Source: Dicyema japonicum (lineage: Eukaryota > Dicyemida > Rhombozoa > Dicyemidae). Taken from it: 64,000 nt of DNA. The stretch spans positions 145,900-209,899 of the forward strand of contig RDEW01000068.1 of assembly GCA_011109175.1 (NCBI GenBank), read 5' to 3'. The notes under the pieces are model-generated. The model did not search any database, was not told the origin of the DNA, and saw only the letters and a program-made list of their open reading frames with translations. Below, one piece after another: positions 22,174-34,584 of this stretch. The stretch's first letter is position 1. Every line of letters begins with the position of its first letter. The translations under genes were made by a program, and so were the position numbers.

Positions 22174-23232
22174 ATGATACGTCTTCCCTCTGATGTTCTT
22201 TTAAGACAGTATCCTACCACCTCTGGGTTTGCAGGTTCTCCCTATTTTAGAAATGAGCTCGATTTCCTCAGATATGTCTACGATATTGACTACGATTCCT
22301 ACTATGACTGTCATGGGATTAATTTTAATGCTGTCAGGCTCAGTGATGGCAAACTGGTCTGTCCTTATTTATAATCCCCAGGTTGTGATCAAAATATCAG
22401 AAATGGGCCCACACACCGTGAGGTTGTCGTTAATGCTTATTTGTAGGGCAATGGTGGCGAGATTCCTATGGAGATTGCCGTTAACATTCATTTGAAGGGA
22501 TCCAGCTTTAAAACCAAAATGCTTGAATTTTTTATATTCAAGGAATATTACATTATCATTATGGAACGTGCCAGACATACAGTTGGCCTCAAAGTCTTCA
22601 TCAGGGCTATTGACTCGCTGGCGGAGGTTGAAGTTTGTTATTTCCAGAAAATGGTGTCAATTTTATTATGCATTGTTTAGATTATTAGAATTATTGCCGA
22701 ACTGAGGGATTATGGGCTTCAACACAGGGGTTAAGTCTTGGGGACTTTAAATTTGACCTTCACAGGGCGACTTTGAAGATATGTGACCTGACAAATGTTA
22801 GGTTTAGCACAGACAGCTTCTTGTACCTCGGTTTGGTCAATTTGACTAATTTGAAGGCGATGGAGTGTACTCTCCCCCGAATGTGCCGATAATATGTCTG
22901 TGGACTACGACTCATTCATGTCCTGGAGTCTTGGGATTATCTTTTACATGCAATTTGTCAAGTCAAAACCCGACGATTTAATGACCGAAATTATTAGTGG
23001 GAACTTTAACCTTAATTTGAGCGAGGAAGCGGCCAAATATATTTCAAAGAGCCTGGCCATTGAACCAAGGAGGAGAATTAGTTTGGATGAGCACGTGAAC
23101 TACGAATGGCTTCACAGCAACTTTTATATATTCAAACAGATCTCCCCAGAAGAGGAATTGTCATACACTAAGTGTGAGAATATGCCAGAGGAGACTTGCT
23201 TTGTCTGTCAGATTCTCGAGGAATTCATTTAA
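22174..23232 (+). pseudogene. PIM-like protein kinase homologue, left copy, frameshifted
   Basis: Same gene as complement 47715-48836. Relative to that intact copy it has lost one G in the GGGGG run near 22727 (between HR and GLSLGD), lost one T near 22880 in the YSPPE motif, and gained one G near 23219 that replaces the last about 24 residues by EEFI. The introns are still recognisable. The last exon (22894-23232) remains open: SVDYDSFMSWSLGIIFYM and AKYISKSLAIEPRRRISLDE. Confidence 0.78.
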
Positions 23233-23239
23233 ACTTTAC

Positions 23240-24180
23240 ATTTTATTATTAGCTTTCAATACATGTGTATTTCACGAAATTGTGCATAATTAGAATGACC
23301 TCAATCGACTCATTCGTTATGATAGCTGACACTGATTCTCCAAAGGGGTTTATTCCTGTCGTCAATTTGTTGTGATTTTAGCACTGTCACAACAGGTTTG
23401 ATATTTAATTGTTTTGTTGACCACTAACTAAACCATACATTTTTGGATTTATTAGGGGACTCGTACATTATTCATCTATTGGAGACCCTATCCTAAACTT
23501 GTAAATAAACAGAGAGATTCGTTTATCAGTGACCGTTATCTTAAACTTATAGATTAGCCGAGGGCAAGGGCGTGCCAAAACTTTCTGCTTCCTGTGCGAG
23601 TGTATGATAATGATGTCCTTATAGATAACCTACAAAATCGTGAAGTAAAGGATCAAGTAAGAGTGAGGTGTTTCATCGTTATATTTATTAAACAATCATG
23701 TGTTTCATCACCTCTGGTGGCGCCAGATATAATCCTAAATTATATCCAAAAAGGACCATTAGTCAACAACCATCCAGAGGAGTTCCTTTGACAGCACTTC
23801 CTTTAAGTTCGAACATGCGAAGACTGCTGAGGGAGGCCAGGATCACCTGAATTTTTTCATTCTGGCTATGACGGTGGTTTTGGTTCAATAACTTTAAATT
23901 CACTAAACAATAAACAAAAAGTCAATGTCCTTGGTGTCAACAACAGTCTGTACCACATCTTCTTTCACCTCACTTGTCAGGAATTTCTTTTAATGCTGAT
24001 CAAATATAATCTTGAAAGGCGCTGATTCACAGCGAGCTGCCATCGATTAAAACCCATGAGCTCTATGTCTAGAGTCTATCATGTCAATGATGATAAACAT
24101 CGAAAAAAGTGAGTATAGCTTAATAACGTGAACTCTATGGCTCGGATCTGCTACCCCATACAGCATGCTGCCCGGGGCGG
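23240..24180. other. Intergenic region with LINE debris and a repeat unit
   Basis: 23455-23560 holds one or two degenerate units of the minisatellite that is expanded in the right arm. 23815-23900 is a LINE 3' end with the GGATCACCTGA signature. An opposite-strand open stretch (KFLTSEVKEDVVQTVVDTKD, about 23915-23985 minus) is conserved in both arms but interrupted by a stop upstream; I cannot name it. Confidence 0.4.
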
Positions 24181-25330
24181 CTGACTCTATTGTTACCTTT
24201 AGGCACTCCCCTGGCAGAGGAACTCACAAAAGACTTGTTTGGAGGTTTCTTGTGTTCTCATTTTCAGCAATTGAGTTTGCGGTTAATCATATTCGCACTT
24301 TTATTTACTATTATTATTTCCAGACTGCATAAAAGATGGGAAGAAATCCTCGCAACACGGAATTTCCTCCTAGTAGCAGTGGTTGTCTCGCGGAATGAGA
24401 CCTAGTCATCTAAAGACCTAACTTTTTTGTCCGTTACAGGACTTTGACTTACGAATTCAATTATTTCACTTATGAACCGAATTCTGTCTGGAGTACAAAA
24501 AATCCCCTTGGACACTTATTGTTCTGTCTTGCAATCGAAAGAATCACCAAACATCCTCGCTCGATCCTCAACCTATATTATCTTGATGATTCGGTTCTCG
24601 GAGAAATTCTAGATACTGTCTTCCAAGAATTCCGACCCTGTCAGAAGCTGGATTGGAATTAAATTGCAGTAAATGCGAAATATACAATTGTGGACTTTCA
24701 GAAAGAAGTATTCACAAGCTGTGTCATTTTTTGCGAATTTATTGGCTGGAAGTATTTTCACAGTTGACGAATGGAGTTTTGGATACTTTTATGGAAGATG
24801 AATGCGTCCATATAGGATCTCATTACGACTCGGATTAAAAGACTGTGTGCCGCATCCATGTCGATGCGGAGATCAGATTGACTGTTTTGGCTTAGACACT
24901 CTCCCATGCAAGAAGAATGCGAGCAGATCTCCCAGACACATGGCCTTAATCAAGTCGTTAGGCAAATTTTGGATGCTGCGGACACTCTTCTCTGCTCGAA
25001 CCAGTCGGCCTTTGCAGGTGTGATGGGAAACGACCCGATGGGATGACCATCTTCCCCTTTGAATGAGGGAAAACCTCTTTATCTGGGACGTCCCTTGCAA
25101 CGACCAAACATTCGTTCCTTACAACCTACATCAGAGTGCCCCTAGAGTGTGTTCTACCACGCTGAGAAGGCCGAGAGGTCCAAACGGGCAAAGTACGTGA
25201 TTCTACTAGAGGATTTTTGTTTCTCCGCTCGCGGTTGAAACGTTTGGTTCACCTGCGACGCTGGAATTCTTGAGTCGTCTAGTATTAAAGTATCCAGGTA
25301 TAAGAGATCATGATTTTAGAGACCAAAGGG
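24181..25330 (+). mobile_element. Degenerate reverse transcriptase (YLDD type), left-arm copy
   Basis: Recognisable blocks are NPLGHLLFCLAIERITKHPR, the catalytic LYYLDDSVLGE, LNCSKCEIYNCGLSE, the Cys/His-rich CRCGDQIDCFGLDTLPCKKN and, with frameshifts, KRPDGMTI and RSRLKRLVHLRRW. This order matches a widespread invertebrate RT-derived protein family whose C-terminal part resembles a nuclease-like domain. Many stops and frameshifts show decay. The mirrored copy at 45540-46680 is broken at other positions. Confidence 0.7.
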
Positions 25331-25690
25331 AAAAAACAAGAAATGAAGTTTTTATACCGCAGACACATGAAAGGCCATAATTGTGTCCAAAAATCCTTTA
25401 ATTATCATCTGAAGGGGAATGAAAGTGGAGTGTTCAGTTATCGAGTGCTTTTTTAATGAGACCACTTTAAATTTTAATTAATGTCATTGACCCAAAACAG
25501 CACTCGGAGGTTGCCAAGACAAGAGAAAAGGTGACCCGTTTTCTAATCGTTAAGAAATCAACTACCAATAGTTTTGTAGTGGCTACGGGACGAACACTAA
25601 GCTACTGTTCCCAAATTTCTTTAATCAGATGTCATCACATTTTTGACTTATTATTATTACTATGACACTTTCACGAAAGTCATAATGTTT
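25331..25690. other. No recognisable gene
   Basis: Sequence shared with the right arm (45170-45535), containing no gene or repeat that I can identify. Confidence 0.4.
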
Positions 25691-28600
25691 ATATGCAACA
25701 CTCAAAGAAACAATATTTATAGTTAGTCTTTTCCATCTTCTTCTGTCGAATGCGAGTGATCTCAATTCGTCCAGGTCGTCCCCAATCTTTAGAATTTTTC
25801 TCACACGATTTAGTCTTTGTTTGAGGTAGTCGGAAGTGTCGATCTAGGTCGTCCGCGGAAGGGTTTGTCGCAACTGTCAAAGTAATCTTCCATCGCTTTG
25901 TTAGCGGGTGCGTCCGGGTTAATTCTTAGTACATGCCCAAATAGCCTCCACCGGGCATCTATCACATCCTTGCTGATGTAAGAACACATACACTTGCTGT
26001 AGATACCAGTGGTTGATATTCTACGTAGCCACTCCAATCCGAGGAAGCTTCTTAGTTGCCTTCTATAGAACGAATCCAGTTTCAATAGTTCGTTGAAGGA
26101 ACTTCCCCATGTCCCAGCGTTGTACAGTATAATCGGTTTCACAAAGTGTTGTAAAGCCTGCATCTGATGTCAATTCCAAGTCCTTTCCTTAGTCATCCTT
26201 CTTCAGTTTAGCCATTGCCGCATTTGCCAGTGTTTTCCTCCTTTACATCTTCATCGTCTCCTAGTAGAGAGCCGAGCTTATTAGTACATCTCCATCATTC
26301 ATGAGTAATATCGTCTTCTCTTTTGATTTCAGTAATTTCAGTTTTGTTTACATTTACGCTAAGAAATCATTTTTCAAGCTCCGCAGGTGAAATTTCTAGC
26401 AGGTGTTGGAGTGCGGTAGGTCCCTGTGATACGAAATCCACATCATCTGCATAAGATGTCTTTATATGTCTCATATATAGCATTTACGAAGATCGCGGAG
26501 AGCAGATTCAAGGTATATGGTGAATAGTAAAGGGGAGTAGAGAATTACCCTGAGGTGTCCCAATCGTTGTTTTGAAACTGCGGCTAGTTGCTCTTCTGTC
26601 TTCACAGATAGTCTTGTGTTCGAAAGTAGTAGTCTGATTATCCTTACTGACGATTCATCCAATATTTGCTCAAACACAGTCATCAGCTTCTGTCTGTTTA
26701 TTGAGTCGAAAGCTCTAAGAGATCTACTCCCAACACGGCCGTTGAATCTTTGGCGCGTTGCGCAGAGCCATTATGGCTCGATACAATGTCTGCCGTAGAC
26801 CTCCCTTCTCGGAACCCACTTTGACTTGCTGGTAGGTATAGATCCGCCACACCCTTTATCCGACTTAGTGCAATGTTTGCCAGCACCTTGCGTATCGAAT
26901 TCAGTTTTCTACTGGTTTTTTTGCTTTGTTCGGTTTTTGTATGGGTATTAATAATCCATTTCCAAGTCCTAGATCGGTATTAGTTTCAAAGATGTCATTT
27001 AGGGTTTTTGCAATTGTGTCGCTAAGTTTTTTTGGCCCATATTTTAGAGCTCAGGGCTTATGTTGTCTGGCCCAACACTCTTGTTGTTCTTCAGTTTATT
27101 TAGCGCTAATTCCACCCCTTCCACTGATGATTTGAATTTTTAGTGCCTTTGGTTTTCCTGGAAAGGGGGAAAGTCCTTATTTTCTGTAGTCAACAGTGTT
27201 TCAATCAATTCTGCTTTTTCTTCCGGATTACCCACGAATTTTCCATCTTTGTCTTTGATGTGAAGGGTGTTTTGTCCTTTCTTTGTCCGCAGCAGCCGCA
27301 AATCCTTGAATTGTCCTTTAGGCATTCCACATCTTTTAATACGTTTTAATAATTTCCCGTGAGTGTTTTCTGTTCATCTTTTTGATTTTCCATTTTAGTT
27401 CCCTTTGTTGGATTTAAGCTCTCTTTTATACTCTCGTCTGACGTGTTTGCCGCTTTTAGCCGTAGCTCTGTGGAGTGCGGAAAAAAGTCAAGCCCGTAAG
27501 CCCATAAGCGGTAAAAAAGACCGGGACACGTGAAGACTGTACTTTGCTCCATTGACATCCACAAAGGTATTGACTCTGCGTCAAGAGGATTCTTACTTGG
27601 AAATTTACCAAAGATCCCTGGAAAGCATAAACTTTGATTAAATAACTTACTTAGGGGTCGGAAGTAAGCGTCTGCATTGGATAGTTAAGATTTATTTCGC
27701 GTCTGCAAAGAGATAGTCAAGATTTATTTCCCCGTCTCCTCCGAATGGTGTTCGCCAAGGATCCCCTTAGTCAAACATTTGAATAGATTTATAAGAGATT
27801 TTCTTGACTCGTTATAGCAATAAGTTTTGCTTCGTTGCACAATTTATCAGTTTTATTTGACTTTCGTCAAATTCGTGATTGTGAGAGATTCCTTCTTTGG
27901 GAAATTCAAAATTGCGCTAAATTTCGAAAATTTATAAGGGAAAAAATTTAAAAAATGGAAAAAAAGTCAAGTATTGAAAAAAATTATTAAAAATTAAAAG
28001 ATGCTAGTAGTATCACAAAAATGCGATATAAACTAAAAAAAGACAACTTGACATTTTTCTGCTTACGGACTTGACTTTTTTTATCTGGCACGTTCGGGTA
28101 ATGATCCAATTGTAGGACGTGATGATTTCGGACTCCAAGGCATATATTGGCCGACTTGGAGATTACCTGCTTTGTTTGATCCCACATAGTTCGTACTGAT
28201 GATTCCGGTGCGGTTTTCTCCATAAGAGTCTCGATTTGTTCGTGAAATTTAGCTTTACAAGTGGGCTTTAACCACATTTTTTCTGTCTGAAAGTATATAT
28301 TGGGCCTTTGTCTCGCCCTCTTCGCGTTTTCAATGTATTTTTCCAGTCAAGTGCTTTTTAACACAAAGCTTTGCAATGACGATCCTGTGGTTGGTGTCAG
28401 TTGTTGTCTTCTGGTAGAAACGTCTATCATTGATCAGGTGTTTATCAGAATTTCGGCAGATAATGTAGTCGATTTGATTATATATTTTCACGGTCTCTCC
28501 GACAGAGTTTTTTCTTTGTCCGTGCCACGTCGTCTTGTTGCGAGCTGAGTGCGTGAAGGCCGTGTTGCACATGAAAAGGCTTTTGCCTCACAGAAGTTCA

Positions 28601-29205
28601 CCAGAGAAGCTCCAGATGCATTTCTCCTTCCGCCCCCGTGTCTTTCAATAGATGATTCTTCGGGCCCCATTCGCATTCCGGCCTTTGCATTCATATCTCC
28701 CGCAACAAAGACAAGGGACGAGGAAGCATTATTAGAGTATGTGCTTGATTGTTTTAAGTAGAATTCCTCGAGCTCACCGGGGTTCTTGATTACTCGTCCA
28801 CAGTGTGGTGCATAGACATTTATGACAGTTAATAGACTCTTGGACGGGCATAGTTCATTTAGTTTGACTTGTAGGACACATATTCGGTCGTTGACTCTAC
28901 AATAGCGATGTAGTTTTTTGAGGTAATCCACGTGTAGGGCAAATCCCATGCCGTAGTGCTTGCATTCAGTTGGGAAGAAAATCAGTCGGTAGTTGTCCCA
29001 TGTCTCATCGCGTCCTTTTTCGATTTTCGTATATTGTAGGCAGCCAATAGATATTTTGTATTTCTCGATATCGTCACAAAGTACTTTCCTTGTCCAATTT
29101 TTCGATATTCCACGTACGTTGAACGTCATTAGCCTGAGTTCTCGATTGTATAATGAGTGTTTTTTAGACATTTTTCTCAACTGTTATTTAATTAAGAAAC
29201 GAGGC
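25690..29205 (-). mobile_element. RTE-like LINE with APE endonuclease, left-arm copy
   Basis: On the minus strand the element starts near 29180 with an AP-endonuclease-type domain: MTFNVRGISKNW, LQYTKIEKGRDETWDNYRLI, VINVYAPHCG, FVAGDMNAKAGM and QIDYIIC. After an inserted 600-bp element comes the RT (QSGFREGRSTADIV near 26800, then the YADD region near 26450) and the tail FYRRQLRSFLGLEWLRRIST...WRLFGHVLRINPDAPANKAM...PFRGRPRSTL. It ends near 25690. Frameshifts and stops show it is inactive. The right-arm copy (42020-45170) is colinear, so this insertion predates the duplication. Confidence 0.82.
27481..28083. mobile_element. MITE-like element inside the LINE, left-arm copy
   Basis: About 600 bp of AT-rich non-coding DNA is bounded by inverted ends: AAAAAAGTCAAGCCCGTAAG at the left and, reversed, AAAAAAAGTCAAGTCCGTAA at the right. 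It sits between the endonuclease and RT parts of the LINE in both arms. No transposase is encoded and I could not define a target-site duplication. A Tc/mariner-like or other non-autonomous DNA transposon is the simplest reading. Confidence 0.6.
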
Positions 29206-29214
29206 ACCACCTCA

Positions 29215-29480
29215 CCAAACGATGCGGATGTAAATTAAATATTTTATGGATAAAGAAAAGCATCAAACTAAGATTCCGTCATACAACTCGTTTGTATACT
29301 TTTAGACAACGCTGGAACTCGAACAAGAAATGTCTACTTGCTTCATGACGGATGAAAACCCTTCTCGTGTAGGAAACCATGAGTTCTGAACTCGTCAAGC
29401 CAAAGTGTGGAACTTTCAACAGTACCTGGATTCGAATTAGCACCCGTTACACTGCGCCACCAGGCGCTAAATCGATAATT
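29215..29480 (-). mobile_element. tRNA-derived SINE (family 3)
   Basis: On the minus strand the head reads CGCCTGGTGGCGCAGTGTAA (A-box-like TGGCGCAGTG) and GCTAATTCGAATCCAGG (B-box-like TTCGAATCC), then GAAAGTTCCACACTTTGGCT, related to SINE family 1. It ends at the 5' end of the arm LINE, that is, at the inner boundary of the inverted duplication. Confidence 0.65.
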
Positions 29481-29629
29481 AAGTTTCTGTGGAGACAAAA
29501 AAATTCGACAAACTTTATTACAAAACCGGATTAGGAAATAGATGTAAAGGCTTTAATTAGTCCGCCTTTGCAACCTGGATACTTCTGACGTCCCCTATCT
29601 CCATTATTTATTTGAGTTCTAGCGTAGGA

Positions 29630-31270
29630 ATCCATTAATAAATGTGTTCCACAATTTGCTTCACTGGGGCAAGAATCCCGTCTTTTTCAGTGCTCAGGAC
29701 GTCTCGTAGTATTCTGCCAGAAGCTAACTTTATGGCTGATCTTATAGACTTCTCCAGTAGTGATAATATTCTATCCTTCTTCGTGGATAGGTACCACGCT
29801 TTGTAACAATACAATGGCTTCGATAGAATTATCTTCGTGAAAATGAAAAGGAAGGTCTCCGTAATGATGACCAGCTTACGTGTGCAGAGGAGCGCTTGCA
29901 GCGCCTTTTTCCTCATCAGCCTGACGTCCTCCAGAAATGAGCCTTCCTGATCGACTGTTACACCCAGGTAGCGGAGCGAACTAACTCTTGGAATTCCTAG
30001 TGTATAAGGCTAACAGCTGATTTTCATAAAGTTTGACTTCTATGTTAAAAGTATCATCCCTCTCCGGATACGCCAGTTTTGCACTCGTTCAATAAACATC
30101 ATGTTCTCTCGGAGAGTCATCCTCCCAGACATATACATGATTAGAATGTCGTCCGCGTATATTAACAGTTTCGAGTTTAGGTCCGACGGAGTTGGGAAGT
30201 CTGATAGAAATATGTTGAACAACAGGAAGCTCAGGACAGAAACCTGCGGAACTCCTCTTAGTAAGACATCTCTGGATATATTTCCTCCGATGCGCACTTG
30301 GGAAGTCCGTCCCGTTAGGAAGTCCCTTAGTCTGGATAGGAGGACTTCATGGTACACGCAATCGAAGCCCTTAAATAAATCCAAGCATACCATGTTTACT
30401 TGTCTCCTGAATCTCGCTCCAAATGCATTTGATGGATGCAATCTGTGCAAGACTTTCTCGGGTCTGAAGTCCCATTGTTTCGCGAAAAGGAAATCGCTCT
30501 CATATTTGCCGACTCAGCCTTTTTAAGATAATTCACTCAATAATATTGGATACCGAGCATATGAGGCTGATCGGCCTATAGTTGAGAGGGTCTCTCCTTG
30601 ACTTTCCTGGTTTTAGTATCATCTTACTACAGAGTTTTCCATCGTTTTGTGTTGATACTTGCGTTGAAAAGGTTTTTCAATACTAGGAGTAATATCTCCG
30701 GTCCTTCTTTGTACATTCTCATATTGATGTGGTCGAAGCCCGAGCATTTGTTTTGCATGTTCTCGTTGCTTCAATTACTTCCTCGAGGGTGATATCTTCT
30801 CAACATCCTTGAGGTCGTTTAATGAGTAACTACACAGTCATAATGATTTATTCATATGTCTCTGTGCTTCCAATATCAATGGGTACTCCTTGGATTTGAT
30901 CCAATTGTCTTTTAACGATTGCCGAGGTTTCTCCTGCAGAGTGCGAGCCCCCATCAGGGTTGCTTAAGATGATCTTCCTTTCAAAGTACTTCTGCCCAGT
31001 TATTCTTTTGTAGATTTCCAGAAGAAAAGATCTTTAGCATCCAACATGGTTGCCTCGACCCTCCATCTCCTGCTCCAGAGCCAATCTTGTTCCCTCTTCG
31101 ATGGCTCTTTTGGTTATCTTTAGCCGATCGGTGAAAGACATTCAGTCCATCCGGTCAACATATATTCTTAGCTTAGTTCTCAGTCGATTTCTTGCTTTGA
31201 TCGACCCCAAGGTAGTGGGTGAAATGTCGATACTTTTCTTGCGGCTTGCATTCGTGAATTTCTTAGCATA
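29630..31270 (-). mobile_element. CR1/Jockey-like LINE, decayed
   Basis: On the minus strand, in order: a linker region (FERKIILSNPDGGSHSAGE), NMRMYKEGPEILLLVLKNLF, RT motif A (NMVCLDLFKGFDCVYHEVLL), GVPQVSVLSFLLFNIFLSD, catalytic YADD (KLLIYADDILIMYMS) and the post-RT region KPLYCYKAWYLSTKKDRIL. Multiple stops and frameshifts are present. Confidence 0.72.
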
Positions 31271-31501
31271 TTATTTCAAATATGTCTTTATGACGTTTGT
31301 GAGATTGGTCTATATTATCGATTTCAATCATTGACACGGATCCTCCGTCCACCTATGTCTTATAGAGAGCCAGTGGAGGGATTACAGAGCGTTGAATGGT
31401 GTAGGAGGACAAAATACTACTCTCTCTTCTACATGGCATCATAAACTCTTCAGATCTCGTCGTACTCTATTTTGACCCCACCCCAGATCCCTCTGAATAT
31501 C

Positions 31502-32055
31502 TTTAATGTTAAGGACCAGGTTGTTCATAACTAGTGACTATGCACTGTACAAGGATGAGTCCATTATTGAAATCGGGAAGCAAATACATCGAAATCTTTC
31601 TAGACGAGAGAAATACGTCCTTCCAGTACTCAAAGACTTTCTTTTTATTATCATCGGGGATGAGGTCCATTTTATGAATCATACAGAAGATTTTTGCGGT
31701 ACGGGAGAACTCTATCAGACACTGAATGCAGGTATAAAATATCTCCATATCAGAGCTTAAGCCATTGATGGTGGCATCAAAGACGTAGATGAGCACGTGG
31801 TCATTTATAAGCAGTTCTCGCCGATGGGAGTAAAATTACTGTTCCATGAACGTGTCTTGTCCCCAAAAATCTCACAGTCTAAGTGTCAGATTATCCTGAA
31901 AGTAAAAGAGTGTGTACTCCACCTTAACTATCATAAAAATAAAACTACAAACATATGGTTGCTAATCTGGTGGTGTCCAGTGGGAAAGTATTTGAGAAAA
32001 TAATTCCGCGCATGCTTGTTTTACCAGCACAACTGCGTCCCATTATTAGAAGCTG
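31502..32055 (-). pseudogene. RRAGA: RagA-type GTPase pseudogene
   Basis: RagA GTPases act with RagC at the lysosome in amino-acid signalling to TORC1. The minus-strand frame, with a 25-nt intron at 31928-31952, reads LLIMGRSCAGKTSMRGIIFS (P-loop GxxxxGKTS), WGQDTFMEQ (switch II region), HVLIYVFDA and IFCMIHKMDLIPDD (G4 motif HKMD). Two in-frame stops fall at conserved residues: TGA at 31872-31874 where the family has the Trp of LWD, and TAA at 31836-31838 where it has the Tyr of ENYF. The 5' side is cut by the LINE at 32090-34580 inserted just upstream on the same strand, and no C-terminal roadblock domain is recognisable. Confidence 0.85.
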
Positions 32056-32089
32056 TTGACTAAGCAAATTAATTACTCTGTCTTTGGGT

Positions 32090-34580
32090 CTGTATTTATT
32101 TTATTAACAAAGAAATCACGAGAAAGAGAATAAAAGTTATCGTCTAATTAAATGATCCCAGTGTCCATACCAGTCCTTTTCCTGCGGTTAGTTTTGGAGT
32201 CCTGGATTAATCTCCACATCGGGGAAGGTTTCTTCTCATATCTCGGGCAGGCGTCCAAATATAGTTTGATGTGTAGTCTGATGGGATGGTTAGGGGACTT
32301 TGCCATCTTGAGGAATTCCCACTGATGTTCCGTAAAGTAGTCCATGATTGGGAGACGTTTAGTGTTCTCCGCAGTAACCAAATGGACGTCTTTTTCAACG
32401 ATCTCAATAGAATCCAGAGACATCGATTTTGTAAAACCTCCAGCTTGCTCTGTGTCGATATTGATAAGGAGGCAATCCATGCAGCACAAGCGTACGCGAT
32501 ACTAGGTAGAACAAATTGTTTGTATAGAAGTCTAAAGATAGACGGGAAGATACTGGAGAGTGAGTGAAAGCCTTGAGAATTCCGATTTTCTTTTGGATCC
32601 TCGTGGTTACTAAGTCCACTTGATGGGTAAACGTGAGTAGGGGATCCAGAATGACTTCAAGGATTGAAAAAGTCTTCTTAATGGGAAGCAAGGGGTCATA
32701 CAATGCTATTCGTGGTGTTGCCAGTAATTCTTTTCGTGCTGAGGTAAACGTCATTACATGTGACTTTCCAGATGAATATATTCAGACGGTTCTTCAGGAA
32801 CCAAAGACCCATCAGGTTTAGTACGGACCGTGTCGCCTCCTCGATTCTTCGATGTTTAACTGCAACCACTAGATCATCTGCATACAATAAAAGAATTTTG
32901 TTTTTGGTGGTTGGGAATGGGAGGTCACCGAGGAACATGTTGAAGAGCAATGGTGATAACGGTGATTCTTTTAGAACTCCATTTGAAAGTTATCGCGTTT
33001 TTGATTTTTGGTTGTTAGCCACCACATTCGACCGTTGATGAAGATAGCCAACCATGATTTGGGGTAGATCGACGTCGTAAAAATTTTGCTGTAAGGATCT
33101 TCCGGGATGCTGCATCCACTAAGACCAGCACGGTTCTCTCGTGTGGATTTGGGGTATTCTTCCATATTGACGGAATTTTGTTCTCGTTTATTGAGAGGTT
33201 GAAAATTTGTGTTATTGCGGCCGTCGCGGAAAAACCCAGGTGTTTCAGTTCGAGAATGGAGATGTCATCTGAACCGCGGGATGACGAGTTATTAATTTTC
33301 CTGATTACAGAGTGCACCATTTAAAGGTTGAAGAAAGTCATGTTGGGATATTTATTCCTTCAACCATTGCCAGAACGAACATCCGGGTCTTTTGAATATG
33401 GTTTATGACTAATAAGTACTTCATAATGTCATTGGGATTTGGACATGGCTCTCGATGTCTTATTAAATGTGGACAACACTTCTTGAGCCTCCATACCGAT
33501 TTCCATAATACAGTGGGAGAAGTATTGTTTGTGGCTTTTCTGAGCAAGGGTTCCCAACGTTCTTTGTTGTGTTTTGTGATGTTCCGTGTGATTTCTTTAT
33601 TCAGCTTTGATATCCTTTCAGTTACGTCCACTGATTGTCTTTCGAAATTCTTAGTTTATTTTTCGTTTGGATTAGATCTCGCGTTTCAGCATCAATTGGG
33701 TGTGATGGACGTTGAGGACGACCCATCGGAATGTATCTTCTGCGAGCTCGGAATATAATCTCGTTGAGGTATTTGACAGCAAAGTGTTCATTAACTTATG
33801 TTTATGTGGAATCCTCATGAAGATCCGGTTATGGTCGGTATTTAAGTCCTATATAACATCCCACAAAATGACAGCCGCAAGAGAAGGAGCGGCAAAAGAA
33901 ATGTCGGGTGAGGTAGGGGATTCGCCTTGACGGGAAGGAGTCCTTGTGTGTTTACTTGAATTGTTGAGAATGATCATGTCGTCATAACTGTCGGATATGA
34001 GAGCTCCCCGTTGATCAGTTGTTGGTCAGCATACCATTGAGAACTCTTCCCATTTAGGTCACCGCCAATTAGCGTGTTTTCCAACCTGGTGAATCTCTTG
34101 AGTTCGGGCTGTAGCCGCTAGGGCATGACGGTGGAGAGGGTTTTGTACATATTGACAACTGTCAATCGGAGAGAGGGTAGGCATATTCTCAGAATTACGT
34201 GAGGGGTCCGGGATGTCGTCCGAAATATTTCTGGTCATTATATGTTTCATGATTAGCGTAATAAGGCCTCCTCCCTTTCCATTACCTCTGTCTCGTCTGA
34301 CAACGGATTATCCCGAAAAGTTGGGGGTAGGTCGCCGTGGGTTAAGTTTCGTCTCTTGGAGAAGAGCTATATCCATTGAGTGTTTTATGAGAAAGCGTTG
34401 TAGTTCGGCAATTTTTGTTCGGGTACCATTGATGTTAATTTGTAATATGACTAGATCTGGTCCAGTATTTTCCTCGACATCTCCACAGAAAAGGAGTAGG
34501 TTTCGACACTATCAGCGCATCCACTGTTGCGGAATAGGGAGTTTGCAACTCCTTTCCAACACTTCAAATTAGCTAAGTCA
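32090..34580 (-). mobile_element. CR1/Jockey-like LINE with endonuclease and RT
   Basis: On the minus strand the element starts near 34580 with an APE endonuclease region: VILQININGTRTKIAELQRF, MDIALLQETKLNPRR, VVRRDRGNGKGGGLITL. A linker (KERWEPLLRKATNNTSPTVL) is followed by RT blocks INNSSSRGSDDISILELKHL, MLFNMFLGDLPFP, ILLLYADDLVVAVK and a C-terminal part. The 3' end has the GGGATCATTTAAT signature and an AATAAAATAAATACAG tail at 32090-32165. Frameshifts and stops make it inactive. It has truncated the RagA gene. Confidence 0.78.
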
Positions 34581-34584
34581 ACGG

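Larger units (their letters stand above)
13557..29212. repeat. Left arm of inverted duplication, inner segment
   Basis: This is the reverse complement of 42015-57407, colinear along its length with scattered substitutions and one-base indels. The outer limit is set by divergence after the shared AAACATATCAAACT motif. The inner limit coincides with the 5' end of a LINE present in both arms. Confidence 0.93.

Noticed and set aside
29425-29480. A second tRNA gene
   Set aside because: Same reasoning: tRNA-like head of a SINE, no closed clover-leaf.
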